Shown: positions 47,732 to 59,410, counted from the stretch's first letter. The stretch is DNA of 64,000 nt from Moniliella sp. 'wahieum' (GCA_003971905.1 RSEE01000040.1:434001-498000); one strand, 5' to 3'. Notes: generated from the sequence alone by a model not told the origin. Numbers and translations: made by a program.

Positions 47732-48034
47732 AGCACGCAAGGCAAGGCTGCTGGGCGCTTCGTTCCGCCAGCGCGGCACCTCTTCTCGTTTCTGCCGCCC
47801 CCGTTATGTGATGTTTAAGAGATTGCGCGGCGGGCTGTCCCGATAGGCGGCATGGACTAGTGTCGGCGCGTAGGCCGGAGTAGTGTGGAGCCAGCTGCGA
47901 ATGCCGGATCACCGGGACGGTACGGACGTGCCCGGCCCGGGATGGATGAAGGCTAGGGCTGGCAGGCGCAGGCCAAAAGGGGGCATGCGTACCGTAAAAG
48001 CACTCGTATTCTAGGTAGCGCTAGGTCAAAAATT
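47732..48034. other. Spacer before tRNA-Ala
   Basis: The 3' region of the RING gene. No further gene is visible. Confidence 0.4.
48028..48032 (-). terminator. RNA polymerase III terminator
   Basis: A run of five T on the minus strand begins three bases after the tRNA 3' end, as expected for Pol III termination. Confidence 0.75.
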
Positions 48035-48124
48035 TGGACGGCGAGGGGTTTGAACCCCCGGCCTTCTACATTCGAATCACGTGAGGAATGCAAAGCAGAC
48101 GCTCTACCACTGAGCTAGCCGCCC
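48035..48124 (-). tRNA. tRNA-Ala (TGC) with intron
   Basis: The minus strand folds as a cloverleaf. The acceptor GGGCGGC pairs with GCCGTCC (one G-U), with discriminator A. The D arm is GCTCAGTGGTAGAGC and the anticodon stem TCTGC pairs with GTAGA. The loop TTTGCAT places TGC at positions 34-36, and the T arm is GGGGGTTCAAACCCC. About 18 bases (TTCCTCACGTGATTCGAA) interrupt the gene one base after the anticodon, the canonical nuclear tRNA intron position. Internal A box (TAGCTCAGTGGTA) and B box (GGTTCAAACC) are intact. Confidence 0.93.
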
Positions 48125-48487
48125 GTATTGACAGGCAGGATGTGGATGTGCATATGAATCAGTTGGTGCCTCCTATCCCCATCTGCGCCGACGCCTCCAT
48201 CGGCTGTCAGCGCTCAGTGCGTCCGCTGTCGAGCAGCCCCTCCATTGCCAATGCTCGGGGCTGGATAGCGATGGACCCGCCTGGCGTGCGTCTGCTTGCG
48301 GCCGACGCGCGCGTATAATTGCCGCCATGCGGCCGCGGCGGAACAGCAGCCAACAGCTGTCCGTTGTCCATTCCGCGATTCCGCGCGCGGGTTCCGCTCC
48401 AATCACCCACAGGGCGGGCTGGGGGGCGCAGCCGCCGCCACCACCATCACCATCAACACTGCTCTGCCGCCAGCCGACGCGCCCAGC
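48125..48487. other. Promoter region of the Ugo1-like gene
   Basis: GC-rich spacer with no recognised gene. It contains the 5' leader of the carrier gene. Confidence 0.35.
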
Positions 48488-50340
48488 ATGGCCGACAACA
48501 ACCCCCATCCGCTGCGGCCGTACTACGTCCCCGCAGAAGACGCCTTCGTCGCCCCCGCCGCCGCCACGCGGGCGTGCGCTTTGCCGCCGCCCCGCCATCG
48601 CGCCAGCACGTCGCAGCATCTGCCCCCGCCGGCCTCGGTGTCCGCGCGCCCGTCGTCGGGCAGCAACCGTTACATTACTCCTGACTCGTCTGCCTTCCCG
48701 CTCTCCCCGCTCTCCGCCCCCGTCCCCGCCCCCGCCACCGCGGTCCGCCCCGCTCCCTGCTCGCCACGGGCCAGGCGCTGGTCTACACGGGCGGGCTCCG
48801 CTATGCTCCACAATCCTCGCCATGCCCTTCGAGGTGGGCAAGATCCTGCTCCAGATCCAGTGGACCCCCCGCCCAGGTCTACGCCCGCGTCCAACGCCGC
48901 CACGCCACGAGCCGCCTCGCCGAACAGCCCAAGTGCGCCGTCTTGTCCGAGTCCGAGTCCGAGTCCGAGTCGGACGCCTCGGATCAAGACGCCAACGTAC
49001 GTCGCTTTCCCTTTGGCTCCCGTGGCCATGTGCTATGCAGTCCTAACCCCCACCCCCTATCTACTCCGACTCAGCTCCCGAAAGCAGCAAGTACTTGGTG
49101 ATCCCACTGCCCCCCCACCCTCCCGCCCGCGGGTGCGGCGCCTACACCATGTGCACGCACGCCGGCGTGGTGTACGCCGCCGCTCCCACCGCCCGAGCGA
49201 GTGAGCATCATGCCCACCACTCCCACAGGAGGTGTATGGAGATGATCAAGGCGGTGGCACGGGGCAAAGAGGGCGTTCTAGGTCTCTTCAAAGGCACCCT
49301 CACAACCTTCCTAATGGACCTGGCTAGCGCTACACTGCAACCCCTCGTATACGGTGTCGTATCCCTCTTCGTGCCTGGATCCCGGGCGACGGTGCTCCCT
49401 TCGTCCGAGCTTTCACTTCTGGGGTGGACCTGCCGTTGTCCTACTCCCCACGCCCTTGGCGTGCTCTGAGCACCGTCTTGCTCTCCCATGTTATCACCGG
49501 TGTCCTCATCTCGCCCCTCGACCTTGTTCGTACGCGCCTGGTTGCCCAAAGCTTGGTGCCCACCCATGCGCGTGGATGGTGGGGTGGACGAAAATACGTG
49601 TGGCCGTGGGACACGTTGATGACACTCAAGAAGGAAGAGGCGGATGGTGGGGGATCTACTTCCACCCCAACCTGTTACTTCCTACCTTGCTCGATTTTAC
49701 TTTCCGTCCTCTCATTGCGCTCGCTACCCCGCCTCATTGACCAATACCTTCGCACCGAGCCGGGCGCCGCGCCAGCCCGCTACGCACTGGCCGAACTGTT
49801 CGTGTCCACCTTGGGCCTGCTGGTCACGTTGCCTATCGAGACCGCGCGGCGCCGGCTGCAGGTCCAGACCCGTTACACCTTCCCGTCTCCTGCTTCTGCC
49901 GCGCCCGAGCCCACCGAAGGCAAGGACAAGGTGGATGAGGAGCTGCGCGCTGGGCGAGCGGTATTGCCTGGTCTGCCGATGAGGCTACGGACGTGTGTGC
50001 TGACGCGTCCCGAGCCCTACAGCGGGATCTGGGACACGCTCTGTCACATTGTACGCGAAGAGGCCACGCTTTCGCCGCAGCCGCTGACGGGCAAAGCAGC
50101 GCTCAAGTCGGATAAGCTGTCGGACAAGGACAGGGATAAGGACAAGGACAAGGATAAGGACAAGGACAAGGATAAAGCCAATAAGGAGGAGGGTTGGCGC
50201 AAAGTGGGTATAGCTCGCTTGGTGGGCTGCGCAACTTGTACCGCGGCTTTTCCATGGGTTTTGGCACCAACCTGCTCGTCTTTCTCCTCACTGTGGTATC
50301 AGGCGAGCGCGGGACGGTGGGCGGATGGACAGAGATGTGA
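48488..50340 (+). CDS. UGO1: Ugo1-like mitochondrial outer-membrane carrier-family protein
   Basis: Ugo1 links the fusion GTPases Fzo1 and Mgm1 in mitochondrial fusion. The start MADNNPHPLRPYYVPAEDAF (ATG 48488) fits the family's short N-terminal LRPYYVP motif. Three carrier-type Px[DE]xx[KR] elements occur: AMPFEVGKILLQIQW, SPLDLVRTRLVAQS and LPIETARRRLQVQTR. The C-terminus reads GLRNLYRGFSMGFGTNLLVF and ends GERGTVGGWTEM* at 50340. MPFEVGKxLLQ is characteristic of the Ugo1/SLC25A46 group. An intron lies at 48997-49074 (GTACGT donor, CCTAAC branch, CTCAG acceptor). A Ser/Glu repeat (SESESESESD) precedes it and a DKDK repeat (GACAAG-type units, about 50117-50175) lies in the last loop. Several one-base shifts occur. 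It shows the same conservation-with-frame-breaks pattern as the other genes. Confidence 0.72.
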
Positions 50341-50664
50341 GAATACAATCGTTTGGTGCGGCGGGAGGTGCTTCGCCCGGCTTGACACTCCTCTTGGTGG
50401 GCGTCTGTGGTGGTTGTAGCAAGCAATTAGTTGTGGTTGCAGGACAAGGCGGGCGTGCCTGGGGAAATTCAATGAGTGCACAAGTAACGGGGCTGGGCGT
50501 TGGATTGGACCGATTTCGATTTATTAGGCGACGACGACCAGCCATTGAAAAGAACGCGTTTACTCCAGCGCCAGCACTAAGTATAACACCTGCACCAACA
50601 GCAACGCCGTCTCCCCGCCCGCTCGCACCACAGGCGTTCGCTTGGCCAGGATGCGTGGAGGAAT
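50341..50664. other. Spacer between Ugo1-like gene and SFI1
   Basis: No repeat or RNA gene is visible. It may include the unresolved N-terminal codons of SFI1. Confidence 0.35.
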
Positions 50665-53600
50665 GTGCGTCCCGCCACCGCGTCTAGTCTGCTTGGGCGC
50701 GATAGGACCCTTGCCCCTGATGCTTCCCTCTCCCTCTCCTACTCTACTGCTAGCGTGTTGCCCGGCTCCAACATCGACCGCGCCGCATTTTCTCGCATCA
50801 CGCCCTCCCAAATCCAGTTCTTCGACGACTGCATTGCCCGACTCCCCGCTGGCGCGGTGATCTCACTGCGATGAAGCAGGCATATGCGCTGCAATGTTCT
50901 GTCTCCCACATTGGGCGGGAGCAGGACGCCGCGCTGTGGGACATTCTGTTGCGCCTCATCGGCGTCCGCGGTGCCTCCTGGGCGAGCAAGTGGGCTGCTG
51001 TTCGTACTGTCCTGGAGACTGGTGTTGACAACGACCAGCAGCAGCATCTCTTCGATGGGGAGGGGACCCATCCCGCACTGCGCGCCGGGAGTGGCAGCAG
51101 CTCCACCTCGGCCGGTACCTCCCGTCCAGGCCCCCCACAGTCCTGGTCCCCAAGCAAGGCCACCCCCTTTCTTTCCCATTCGCTCGTACCCCTTGGTATA
51201 GGCACGAGTGCCCGGGCAAGGACGGCCCTGTCGGCGCTGCTGCCTCGCGACGAGGCCGAGCTGGCCACCTCTGAGGAGGCCTCTGAGGTCTCCGCCTCCT
51301 CCTCTGACCGCACCGCCCTGGATCCTCTCTACTGGGATGCGTCATCGGATACCAATGAGCGAGGAACAAGCACTCCGAAAGCCACGCACGTCCGGTTTGG
51401 TTCTGCTTCTACTGCAGTCATTGCTGGAAGAATGCCACACCATCCCATCCCGTCCCCCTCTCCCTTTCCCACCCGTCCCTCCTCCAGAAGACTACATCCA
51501 GACAGTCTTCCGCGTCCGACTGCCTCCCAACACGACTTCTCTCCCACGTCGGCCCCATCCCCAAACTTCATTTTCTAGCACTCTCTCCTCCTTTAGCACG
51601 CCTCCAGCCAGCACGGGTGGATGGAGAGAGCGAGCACGACAAAGAGCGGAAAACACACCACCTGCCTCCCCGTCTCGGCCAGCGGTCCCAGTGCACATAG
51701 GGCCGTATCCGTATGCGCCGCAGGCCCACCCCGCGTTCGGATGCAGTTGCCGAATCTGTCATCCGTCCTGACTGCTCCGTCCCCTCGACTTTGGCCCGTA
51801 CCCCCGCCCCGCCCTGCCAGGGCAAGTGGGAGCGCATTATTCGAGTGTCATCGCCGCTTCGCGAAAACAACGGCAGGAGCAGGAGGCTGCCTCGTCTGCT
51901 CGCTCCGCACTGCTGCAGGAAGAGAGGCAGCATGGCCTTCTTGTCGAGGCGGAGGCGATGGATCATCGCAGGTTGCTCAGGTTGGCATTGGACCAGTGGA
52001 TTGCGTGCCTTCGTACTCGCCACCAGCGCTTTACCCGAGTAGCGGAAACGAACGACGCCCATCTGCTCCGCAAGTGCCTCCGGCATTGGCGTGAACGGAA
52101 CAGCGATCTCGACCGCTGCGCAAGTTGGCCATCCAGTGGGATCAGAACCGTCCGCGGCACACTGCGTTCCGCACATGGGTACCCTCCTTTCGCACGCGGC
52201 GCGAGCGGGTGCACAAAGCGCGATCTCGTCTCCTCCGTGCGGCTTGGTCCACCGTGAAGGAGCAACACCAGATTCGGTTGGTCCAGGCCAGCTACTATCG
52301 TTGGAGGCATACCTACCTTCACGTCGTTCCCAATGCTTCCGTGATGCCCATCTGCTCCGCGGTGCGTTTGCGCTCTGGCACTTGAACGCCATGCAACACC
52401 ATACATCACAGGTTTTGGTGCTCCACGCCCAGGAGCATTGGCAACTGCGCGTCTTGAGGCAGACGTTTGTCACTTGGTTCACGGCCTCGACTCTGCGCCC
52501 GATTGAAACTCATCTCCAGCACCAACATAACCGTACTCTTCTCCACTCCACCTGGGACCGATGGCGGAAGAACTTGTATGTCCCCCTGCTCCCATCTGCT
52601 ATTGTGGCCCTGGTCGAACCACGCTGACCCCGCCCCTTCAGGGCACTGGCAACACTCGAACAGGCATGGGCTCCGCGCCGCGTCCAGGTCTGGGCTGTAC
52701 ATCGCCTGAAACAAGTCGCCATCGCTTCGCTGCAGCGGCGCAAACTCCAGCTCAAAGCCGACCGCAGGGCGGCACGAAAGGTAACCTTGGCGGTGCTTGA
52801 CCGCTGGCGCGCACGGCTGGCAGCCGTGAAGGAGCTTGAGCTGCTCCTCCCTCCCATCCAAGCCAGGCACGACTGGGGGGTGCTGCAACGCGCACTGCAC
52901 ATGTGGCGCTCCCGCTACCGTACTGTCCTCTACCTCCAGGCGCGCCAAGGACGGCTCCAAGCCAAGGTTTTGGCCCAGTGGCGTGATCTTCTGCAGGAAA
53001 AGCAGGTATGGTATGCCCACGCGTCCATCAGTTCGCCCGCGCAAGGCAGACGCACAGCGCAGCGCACCTCCTCGCTCGCTGGCGGGCCAAGCTGCACCGT
53101 ATCCAGGCAAGAGACGAGGCGGTGGAGCGGGCCGAGCAGCGCGGGTTGCTCCGTCGGGCGATGCAGCGGTGGCGGATCCGTGTACGCTTGCACCCGCCAG
53201 TGGCGAGAGAGCGCCGAGCGCATCGCTGCCACGCTGCTCTGTGCGACTGTGTTCCGTCGCTGGCGCGACCGGCTGAGCCAGGTACGGGTGCAGGCGTTTG
53301 TCGCCCAAAGCCAAGCCGCGGTGTTGCACACCACCTTCTCGACGTGGAGGAGCAACATGGTGCGGCGGCGCACCCACCGTGCCGTGTGCGACCACTTGGT
53401 GCAGCAACGGGAGCAGCAGATGCTGCGCGCGGTGTCCAGCGCTGGGCGGCCCAGACGACGGCAGTGCTTGAGCTGGAGCTGGATGCGTGGGAAGAGTACC
53501 AACTGCGGCTGGTGCACCGGGCCTGGGGCGCATGGCGCACCCTCTGGCTCGCTGCCCAGAGACGCGGTGCACTGCTGCGTGCTCTCGTGGCCGAGAAGCG

Positions 53601-54174
53601 CAGACGCACGCTGCGGCGCACCTTGACTGTGTGGGTGGATCGGGCGGTGGAGGCGCAGACGTGCAAGCGACTGCGCGCCGCGCACAACACGCGCCTCCTC
53701 GCGGCCGCCATGGAGCGCTGGTACGACCAGGCGCGCGAGGCGTCGCTGCGCGAGGCAGAGTACGAGGTGCTGCTCCGGCGCGGACGGGCGGTGCTGGCGT
53801 CGACGATGGCGGTGTGGTGCGCGCAGACGCCGGCGCTGGTCGCGATCCGAATGTGGCATACCCATGTGCGCGCTCGCGTACTTGACCGCTGGCTGGCGCA
53901 ACTGCCGCGCGCCCAGGCACGCAACCAAGCGCTGGACTGGGACCATGAACGCCTGCTTGCTGATGCGTTGCAGATCTGGCGCCACCGCAGCCGACAGCGC
54001 GCCTCCTTTCGTGCTGCCGCCCGCTTTGGCGCAGCTCCGCCCTCCGCCTCCGCGCCTTCGCTGCCCGTCAGCAGATCCTCTCGTCCCGCTTCGTCAGGCT
54101 GCGTCCAGCGGCCACGGTCACCGACCAGGCCCCGCTCCCAGGCCCCTCTTGCTGGCAGGCGACGCGGTCGATGA
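50665..54174 (+). CDS. SFI1: Sfi1 spindle-pole-body protein
   Basis: Sfi1 binds centrin along a long helix and drives duplication of the half-bridge. About 20 Sfi1 repeats with the xLLxxxLxxWR pattern run from about 51930 to 54000. Examples are LLRKCLRHWRERN, VLQRALHMWRSRYR, LQAKVLAQWRDLLQ, HLLARWRAKLHRIQ, GLLRRAMQRWRIRVR, TVFRRWRDRL and LLADALQIWRHRSR. Spacing is about 30-35 residues, as in the family. The N-terminal part (FSRITPSQIQFFDDCIARLP, then MKQAYALQCSVSHIGREQDA) is conserved-looking but not repeat-like. A Ser/Pro-rich linker precedes the repeats. Many frame changes occur, so the true protein (roughly 1150-1200 residues) is assembled by eye from three frames. The start codon is not determined. 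The C-terminal reading after 54010 is uncertain, with a second frame running to about 54260. Confidence 0.85.
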
Positions 54175-54300
54175 AGCGCTCAAGGCGGGCTGGAGCGACG
54201 AATTTGCATGGATTGTGCTTTCAACGTCAACTTCGGCAGTCCGAGCTACTACCTACCTACCCTTAGCTGCGTTCTGTGTACAACGTGCACCGCCAATCCA

Positions 54301-54470
54301 TTCCAATCCAATCCAGTACAGTGCAATGCAATGCAGTGCAATCCAATCCAATCCAATCCAATCCAATCCAATCCAATCCAATCCAATCCAATCCAATCCA
54401 ATCCAATCCAATCCAATCCAATCCAATCCAATCCAGTACAGTGCAATGCAGTGCAATCAAGTAAAGTCAA
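54301..54470. repeat. (ATCCA)n microsatellite with duplicated flanks
   Basis: A pure run of ATCCA, 19 units, spans 54341-54435. Both ends carry GTACAGTGCAATGC..AGTGCAATC (left about 54316-54345, right about 54436-54462). This makes the array a higher-order repeat of ATCCA units, a GTACAGTGC connector and AATGC units. It lies just beyond SFI1. It reads open in several frames on both strands (SNPIQ or DWIGL repeats), which is a consequence of the 5-bp unit and not a gene. Confidence 0.9.
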
Positions 54471-54530
54471 GTAGGATACACGGTAACAGCGATCATCGCT
54501 CGCGTCAGTAGGGACGCGACTTGCGCCCTG

Positions 54531-56007
54531 TCAGCGGCCGTGCTTGGCCCGACGGCGACGCGCCCAAGGATGCCTCGTGGTGATGCTCCCGCGTCTTGGC
54601 CGACGTGGGCGGACGCAGGGAAAAGGTGGAGGTGGGCAGAGTGGGAATGTCGCCGTATCCCTCGCTTTCCCCGTACCCCATCCTTCCAGTGAAGAGGTGA
54701 GCGTGGGAAGCGGAACCGGAGCCCGAACCCGAGCCCGAACCAAGCCGACGCTCCTCGTTCGACTCGGTCGAGTAGCATAGGAGGTGGAAGAGTCGCGCTT
54801 CTTGGGGGCATTGGGCGGCCGACGCGCGTTGGGCCGGGGCGAAGAGAGCATACCCATCTCCTCTTCGTCACGCGGGCGTTCGCCGCGTCGAGTGGAGCGC
54901 GGGCGGGATTGGGCAAGACGGTCAGAACCATCGCCATACCGGAACAACGGGTCGGCCTGCTCGGCTTCGTTCCGCCCCATACTCTGTGGCACAACCAACA
55001 TCTTGCCCCTTCCCGCCGGCAACAAACTGCCCCGGTTCGCATCGTACAGCGTAGCACCATGGACGACCTTAAAGTCCTCATCATCTTCCATACCATCGTC
55101 CTCGTACGAGTCGGAGCCGTGTGAGTCATAGAGCAAATGGTCCTTCTCTTCCTGTGCTGGCGTACGAGTGGAGCGCAGCGAGCCCGGCCGGGCAGGGCGG
55201 CGATGGGCGGAAGAGCGGTCATTCATCGGGTAGGCATCGCCCTCGGTGTTCACAAAGCCATATACGCCCAAATCAGTCTCGTTGAGCTGCCGTGCCGTGG
55301 TTTGGCGAGCGGCAGCGGAAACGGGCGGGCTGGCAACGCGACAGACAACTTGTCCTTTTTGCGGCGTTTTTGTGAGTGCGAGGTACCCGGCATAGGGCGG
55401 GGATAAACGCGTTGAACGAGCTCCAACGACCCGCCCGCTTGCCGCGCCCACGTCGACGCCAGCACATCCACCCAGCTAGCAATGCCAGCATGAGTACCAC
55501 CACCACAGGAACCACAACCGAGGGAGCAACGACGCTGGACTTGGGTTGGGCCTCGCCGGGCCTCTGTTTGGCTACGTTGGCGGGCAGGGGACGGGTTGGG
55601 TGATGTCGCTGTATTTGTAACAGTCGCCATTGCCTTTGGCGGGGGGTAGATGTTAAAGAGAGAGGTGGTGGCGTTCTTCCCGGACTGGTCGTCGTGAATG
55701 AAGAGACGGTACTGGCCCGGGGGCACATTGCGCGCCAGTCGAGGGCGGTACTCGGTGCCGTGGCCGAGGTGATGATCTGCACCTGGCGCTGCTCGTGAGG
55801 TTGACTAGGTTGGAATTGTCCGAGGCCGCAAAAATCTTGATGAGGAGCATGTCTTCGTCGCCAGGGTGGCCTTCGTAGCCCCATCGGATCGTGGTGGAGT
55901 CGCATGCAGCGACATCGGAGAGGGGCTTGACGAAGAGATCAGTGACCGGGTGGAGCTCATGGCGGTGGTGGTGGCAGCGATGGAGGCGCGCTGGCCGGCG
56001 CCGGCAT
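54531..56007 (-). CDS. Single-pass membrane protein with Ig-like extracellular domain
   Basis: Not assigned to a named family. The N-terminal part reads CDSTTIRWGYEGHPGDEDML, LIKIFAASDNSNLVNLTS, then QVQIITSATAPSTALDW and PPGQYRLFIHDDQSGKNATT. This strand pattern (an early TxxW, a GxYxLxIxDD near the end) resembles the Kre9/Knh1-type Ig-like domains of fungal surface proteins. A Ser/Thr/Pro stalk is followed by one hydrophobic segment, VVAPSVVVPVVVVLMLALLA (about 55470-55530), and the basic stop WRRRGRGKR. The cytoplasmic tail includes TARQLNETDLGVYGFVNTEG, acidic YEDDGMEDDEDFKVVHGATL and RSRPRSTRRGERPRDEEE. It could be a cell-wall sensor or adhesion-type protein, which is inference. Start 56007 or 55960 is undecided, and at least three frame shifts occur. 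Confidence 0.6.
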
Positions 56008-57424
56008 GCCCCGTGTGCGAAGGCGGGGAGGCGAGCAGCCCAACCCTAGCCCACGTGGTGGGCGCCGCCGTGCGGGGCCGTGCCGATCCCTCGCCGTAGG
56101 CACAGCGCCAGTGTCGCTCTTCTGCCCCGCACTTGGCGGGTGACGCGTGACACGTGACGGGCGCTAGTCACCGGTCCCTGGCCACCGGCTCCACGCCTGA
56201 AGTGTGATCTTGAAATCTCAACCAGTACCCAGTATAACGCGGTACCCCCACCAAGTACACCCCGTGCGTGGTACGTCCGCTCCCAGCAACTCCTGCACAT
56301 GATGGTCGAGGCGCCGCACCCATTTGCCGAGCGCCCGACATCCCACCCAGGTACCCACAGCGCTAACCGGCCCCCGTCCATGCAAACGAAACGTGTAAGG
56401 TGCTCTCATTGGCGGATCTGCATTACAGTCTCTCGCGGCATGCTTGTCACGGCGCAGATTCTACCCACACAGTGGATGAACAGGACGAGCACATTGCGGA
56501 GAAAGAATAATGGCTCTGCATGGAAGAGCCTGACTCTTTGGTGTTCTCTCGGGTGGCCACAGCACAGTCCCCAGTCTACCTCCTGGGACGAAGGCAGCAC
56601 TGGTATATGCGCATCCTCCCCCGCTCAGCACTCATTTGGTCAAAATCCGTCATTAGACCATACTCACAGGCAGGCTTCTTGACCAACTCTGAACTCCAGT
56701 TGCTGTACGACACCACAGCTTCCGTACAACACGACGTTCGCCGGTCCCACAGCTCTGGAAGACGGTTTGCCGTTGTTTAGCAGTGCAAACTACCATCTTC
56801 CTCTACTCTGAGTGTCGATCTCACCCACTTCGTGTTACTGCTTTATGGATACGGGGGCGTACGTGCCCCCCAAAAAGAAAGACAACTGCTGCGTGGATGC
56901 CGTCTGGGATGAGCGCATCCCCTCGAGATGCCAAAGGGCCACCATCAGCTACTGTATATAGCGACATCCACTCGTCCCAGGTCCAGTGGTTTGACTACCT
57001 CTGCTGCACCTTTCAGCCCATTCCACGTCCTTATGAGCTCGAAACGAGTGTCGACTGCCTCCGCTCTGGTAGGCGGAGTCGCCCGTTGGACGCGGTCCGG
57101 GCAGAGATGGTCAAGCAGCCCCCGTTTTCTTGCAGCGCATCCCTTCCCCCGAGGCTGTCAACGATACCCTAGCGGGTGCTGTGTGAGATGTGAAATCGAT
57201 GGGAGCTGGATTCGATGTTCGACGTTTGCTGCGGATGGTCTCACGTCGTAGCACGCCGCAGACGGGCATCACAGGCACATCACCCCCCGTCCTGAATCGA
57301 CCCGCGTCCGATCGGTGCAATGCCCTGCACCACTTTTTCACTGCCGTCGCTCCACACCACGTGGCAGGGGCCCAGCGGCTGACGCCCGACATCTTGCCTC
57401 CCCTCCACCACCGCACCTACCAGC
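56008..57424. other. 1.4 kb without recognised gene
   Basis: GTGACGCGTGACACGTGACGG and CACCGGTCCCTGGCCACCGG words occupy 56140-56190. Two frames at 56520-56780 and 56783-57172 (+) have a protein-like look but no domain. The right end contains the promoter and leader of the zinc-finger gene. Confidence 0.35.
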
Positions 57425-57707
57425 ATGGGCGGCGGCAACGGAGCCAAAGCAGCGCAGAAGCGCGAACGCAACGCCAAGGCCGCAGCCAAGAAGGGCCCCA
57501 CCTCCAACCTCAAGGCGAACGAGAAGGCGCTCACCATCCAGTGCATGACCTGCCGCCAAACCTTCCTCCAGACCACCAAGGCGCCTGCGCTTACCGTCCA
57601 TGCCGAGGACAAGCACAAGAAAGTACGTCATCCCGGCAATGGCCGACTGCGCTAACTTTTTACCCTCTCAGACGCTCAAGGAGTGCTTCCCCACATTCGT
57701 GGAGTAA
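57425..57707 (+). CDS. Small C2H2 zinc-finger protein, ZNF706 / At2g23090-like (4F5 family)
   Basis: An intact 77-residue protein. It starts MGGGNGAKAAQKRERNAKAA (4F5/SERF-type N-terminus) and continues KKGPTSNLKANEKALTIQC. The zinc motif is CMTCRQTFLQ, then LTVHAEDKH, with Cys, Cys, His, His. The second exon is TLKECFPTFVE*. The intron at 57623-57671 has a GTACGT donor, GCTAAC branch and CTCAG acceptor. Family members end in ECFP, as here. The role is poorly known; human ZNF706 represses KLF4 and binds nucleic acid. It is one of the few protein genes in the window without a frame break, consistent with its small size. Confidence 0.92.
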
Positions 57708-58813
57708 ACCGAAGGTACCCCGAAGGTGCTGTACCATGGCGCGCCCCCCTTCCGCCTCTTTATCTGCCCTCCCCCCTTTCCCTGACAGTCTGGCCTGGCC
57801 TCTCCGCCCCCGACCAGATTGTCGTCCTCCCTCTCTTGTTGTCGCTCACGGGCCAAGGAGCCATGCTGTAAGCATGCGTCTTCCATCCAGTCAGATCGGG
57901 TCATACTCATAGCCGGCTAGTGATTCTGTTCTCATCGACCGCGGCCGCTCGAGGTAAAAGCATTCCTTATTAGCGCTCGGAGGCAAGGCACGCACCTGAA
58001 CCACGCAGGCTATACTGGTATTGACTACTGGCACAACTGAACGGTTTCATGATTCTGCGTTGCTTATACTCTGGATCTGATGGCTGGACACGCGACCGTG
58101 ACGGTTCGGTTACTTTTGTTGAACCTTGACCGCCACCTAAACGTCTCTCGTTGGCACTGCCACAGTCACATGCCATCCCATCACAGAGAAGGCAAAATCG
58201 CAAAGCAAAAGAACCTTGGGGGGGAGTAAGAGAAGAGATACTCTTTCGTAAGAGAACTGGCGGAGCGGTTGGAGGCGAAATGCAAACTAAGGGAGGCGGA
58301 GGAGGCAGAGTAGGGGGAAGGGCTGGAGTATAACATTTTCAATTCATCTCAAAACCGAGGAAGCGCAGGACCGATACCTATAACGCTGCGATAGACGGAG
58401 ATGGGCCTTCTCCTATATGAGGAGAGTCACCACCTATATGGCCTCAGACTCGTCGCTGTTCGATACAAGACCGCCGCGAAGGCACCGGTTCGGTCGCGGC
58501 GCAGACAGCAACGCCCTCTCATGCCGAGGCACCCGCTCGGTCCGGCGCAGACCTCCAAGCCCTCCAAGAGGCATAAGCCCTTCCACACGGTGAACGCCAT
58601 CCTCACCTAGAGCTTGCTGCCGCCGGCCAGCGCCTTGCCCTCCTGTAGCCCACAGCTACCTTTCCTCTCCCAGGGAGAAGGGGGTCGACCGTTTCTCTAC
58701 CAGCGTAGTAGACGTTTCAGTCGGGCTGCACATTGGTTCTTCAACAATTTATGGCCTTGCCCTTGACAAGAATCGCCCTATATGCTCCTTCCCCCCTACC
58801 GACACTCGCTCCC

Positions 58814-58914
58814 ATGGTGGGCTGTCTGCGCGCATGGTGGGGATGGCCGCCTGCATGGTGGGAGTGTTCGCCCGCATGGTGGGAGTGTTCGCCCGCATGG
58901 GGGCGCTGCCCAGC
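58814..58914. repeat. 20-21 bp tandem repeat
   Basis: Five units each begin ATGGTGGG or ATGGGGGC, at 58814, 58834, 58855, 58876 and 58897. The third and fourth are identical (ATGGTGGGAGTGTTCGCCC). Unit length is a multiple of three for most units, so one plus frame reads a hydrophobic MVGVFAR repeat, but no start-to-stop gene supports it. Confidence 0.8.
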
Positions 58915-59340
58915 ATTCGTCTACTTTGGCCAAGATCATCTTCCCACTCACCCATTCTTGCCGGCGGCTCATCGTCCGGAAGGAAGAGCAATGGTTACAT
59001 GGCCTTTCCCTTTCAACTGGCTTACACGCCGGCGTGCTGCCTTAATTCCCGCTCCCGCGCATACAGGCCCACGCCGCCTTGAGCCAGCAATCACGCTCGG
59101 TGTACGCCTCTCGTCAACAAGGCCACCATCTCACGCTCTTCCCACCGTCCACCTGAGGTGACCCTTCCTTGAGGATAAGGGAGCCCGTCATTGAAGAAGG
59201 TGTTTACTATCTCGGCGGCCTGCATCCTAAATCCTACATCCACGCTTCTTCCACACGAGACTGGTGGGGCTGTTCGACCACGGCACCTCTGCCATGTGCC
59301 CGTTCTTCATCGCCTCATCCGCATCCGTCGTGGTGGGGGC

Positions 59341-59410
59341 TGTTGGGGCGATGCCCCATCAAGCCATTCTGCGTGATAGGCATCACCCCTCTTTTGTCCG
59401 GAAGCTCCCT
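59341..59410 (+). repeat. Left arm of a diverged inverted repeat
   Basis: GCCATTCTGCGTGATAGGCA (59363-59382) and two following bases match the right arm (59924-59945) exactly in inverse orientation. Similarity fades outward on both sides: TGTTGGGGC..CCCC to the left, GTCCGGA.GCTCCCTCTGC to the right. Confidence 0.75.

Noticed and set aside
52406-53920. 504-codon minus-strand frame
   Set aside because: Antisense shadow of the SFI1 repeats; Ala/Arg-rich with no family features.
54208-54474. Repetitive SNPIQ or DWIGL open frames
   Set aside because: Product of the 5-bp microsatellite, which is open in several frames on both strands.
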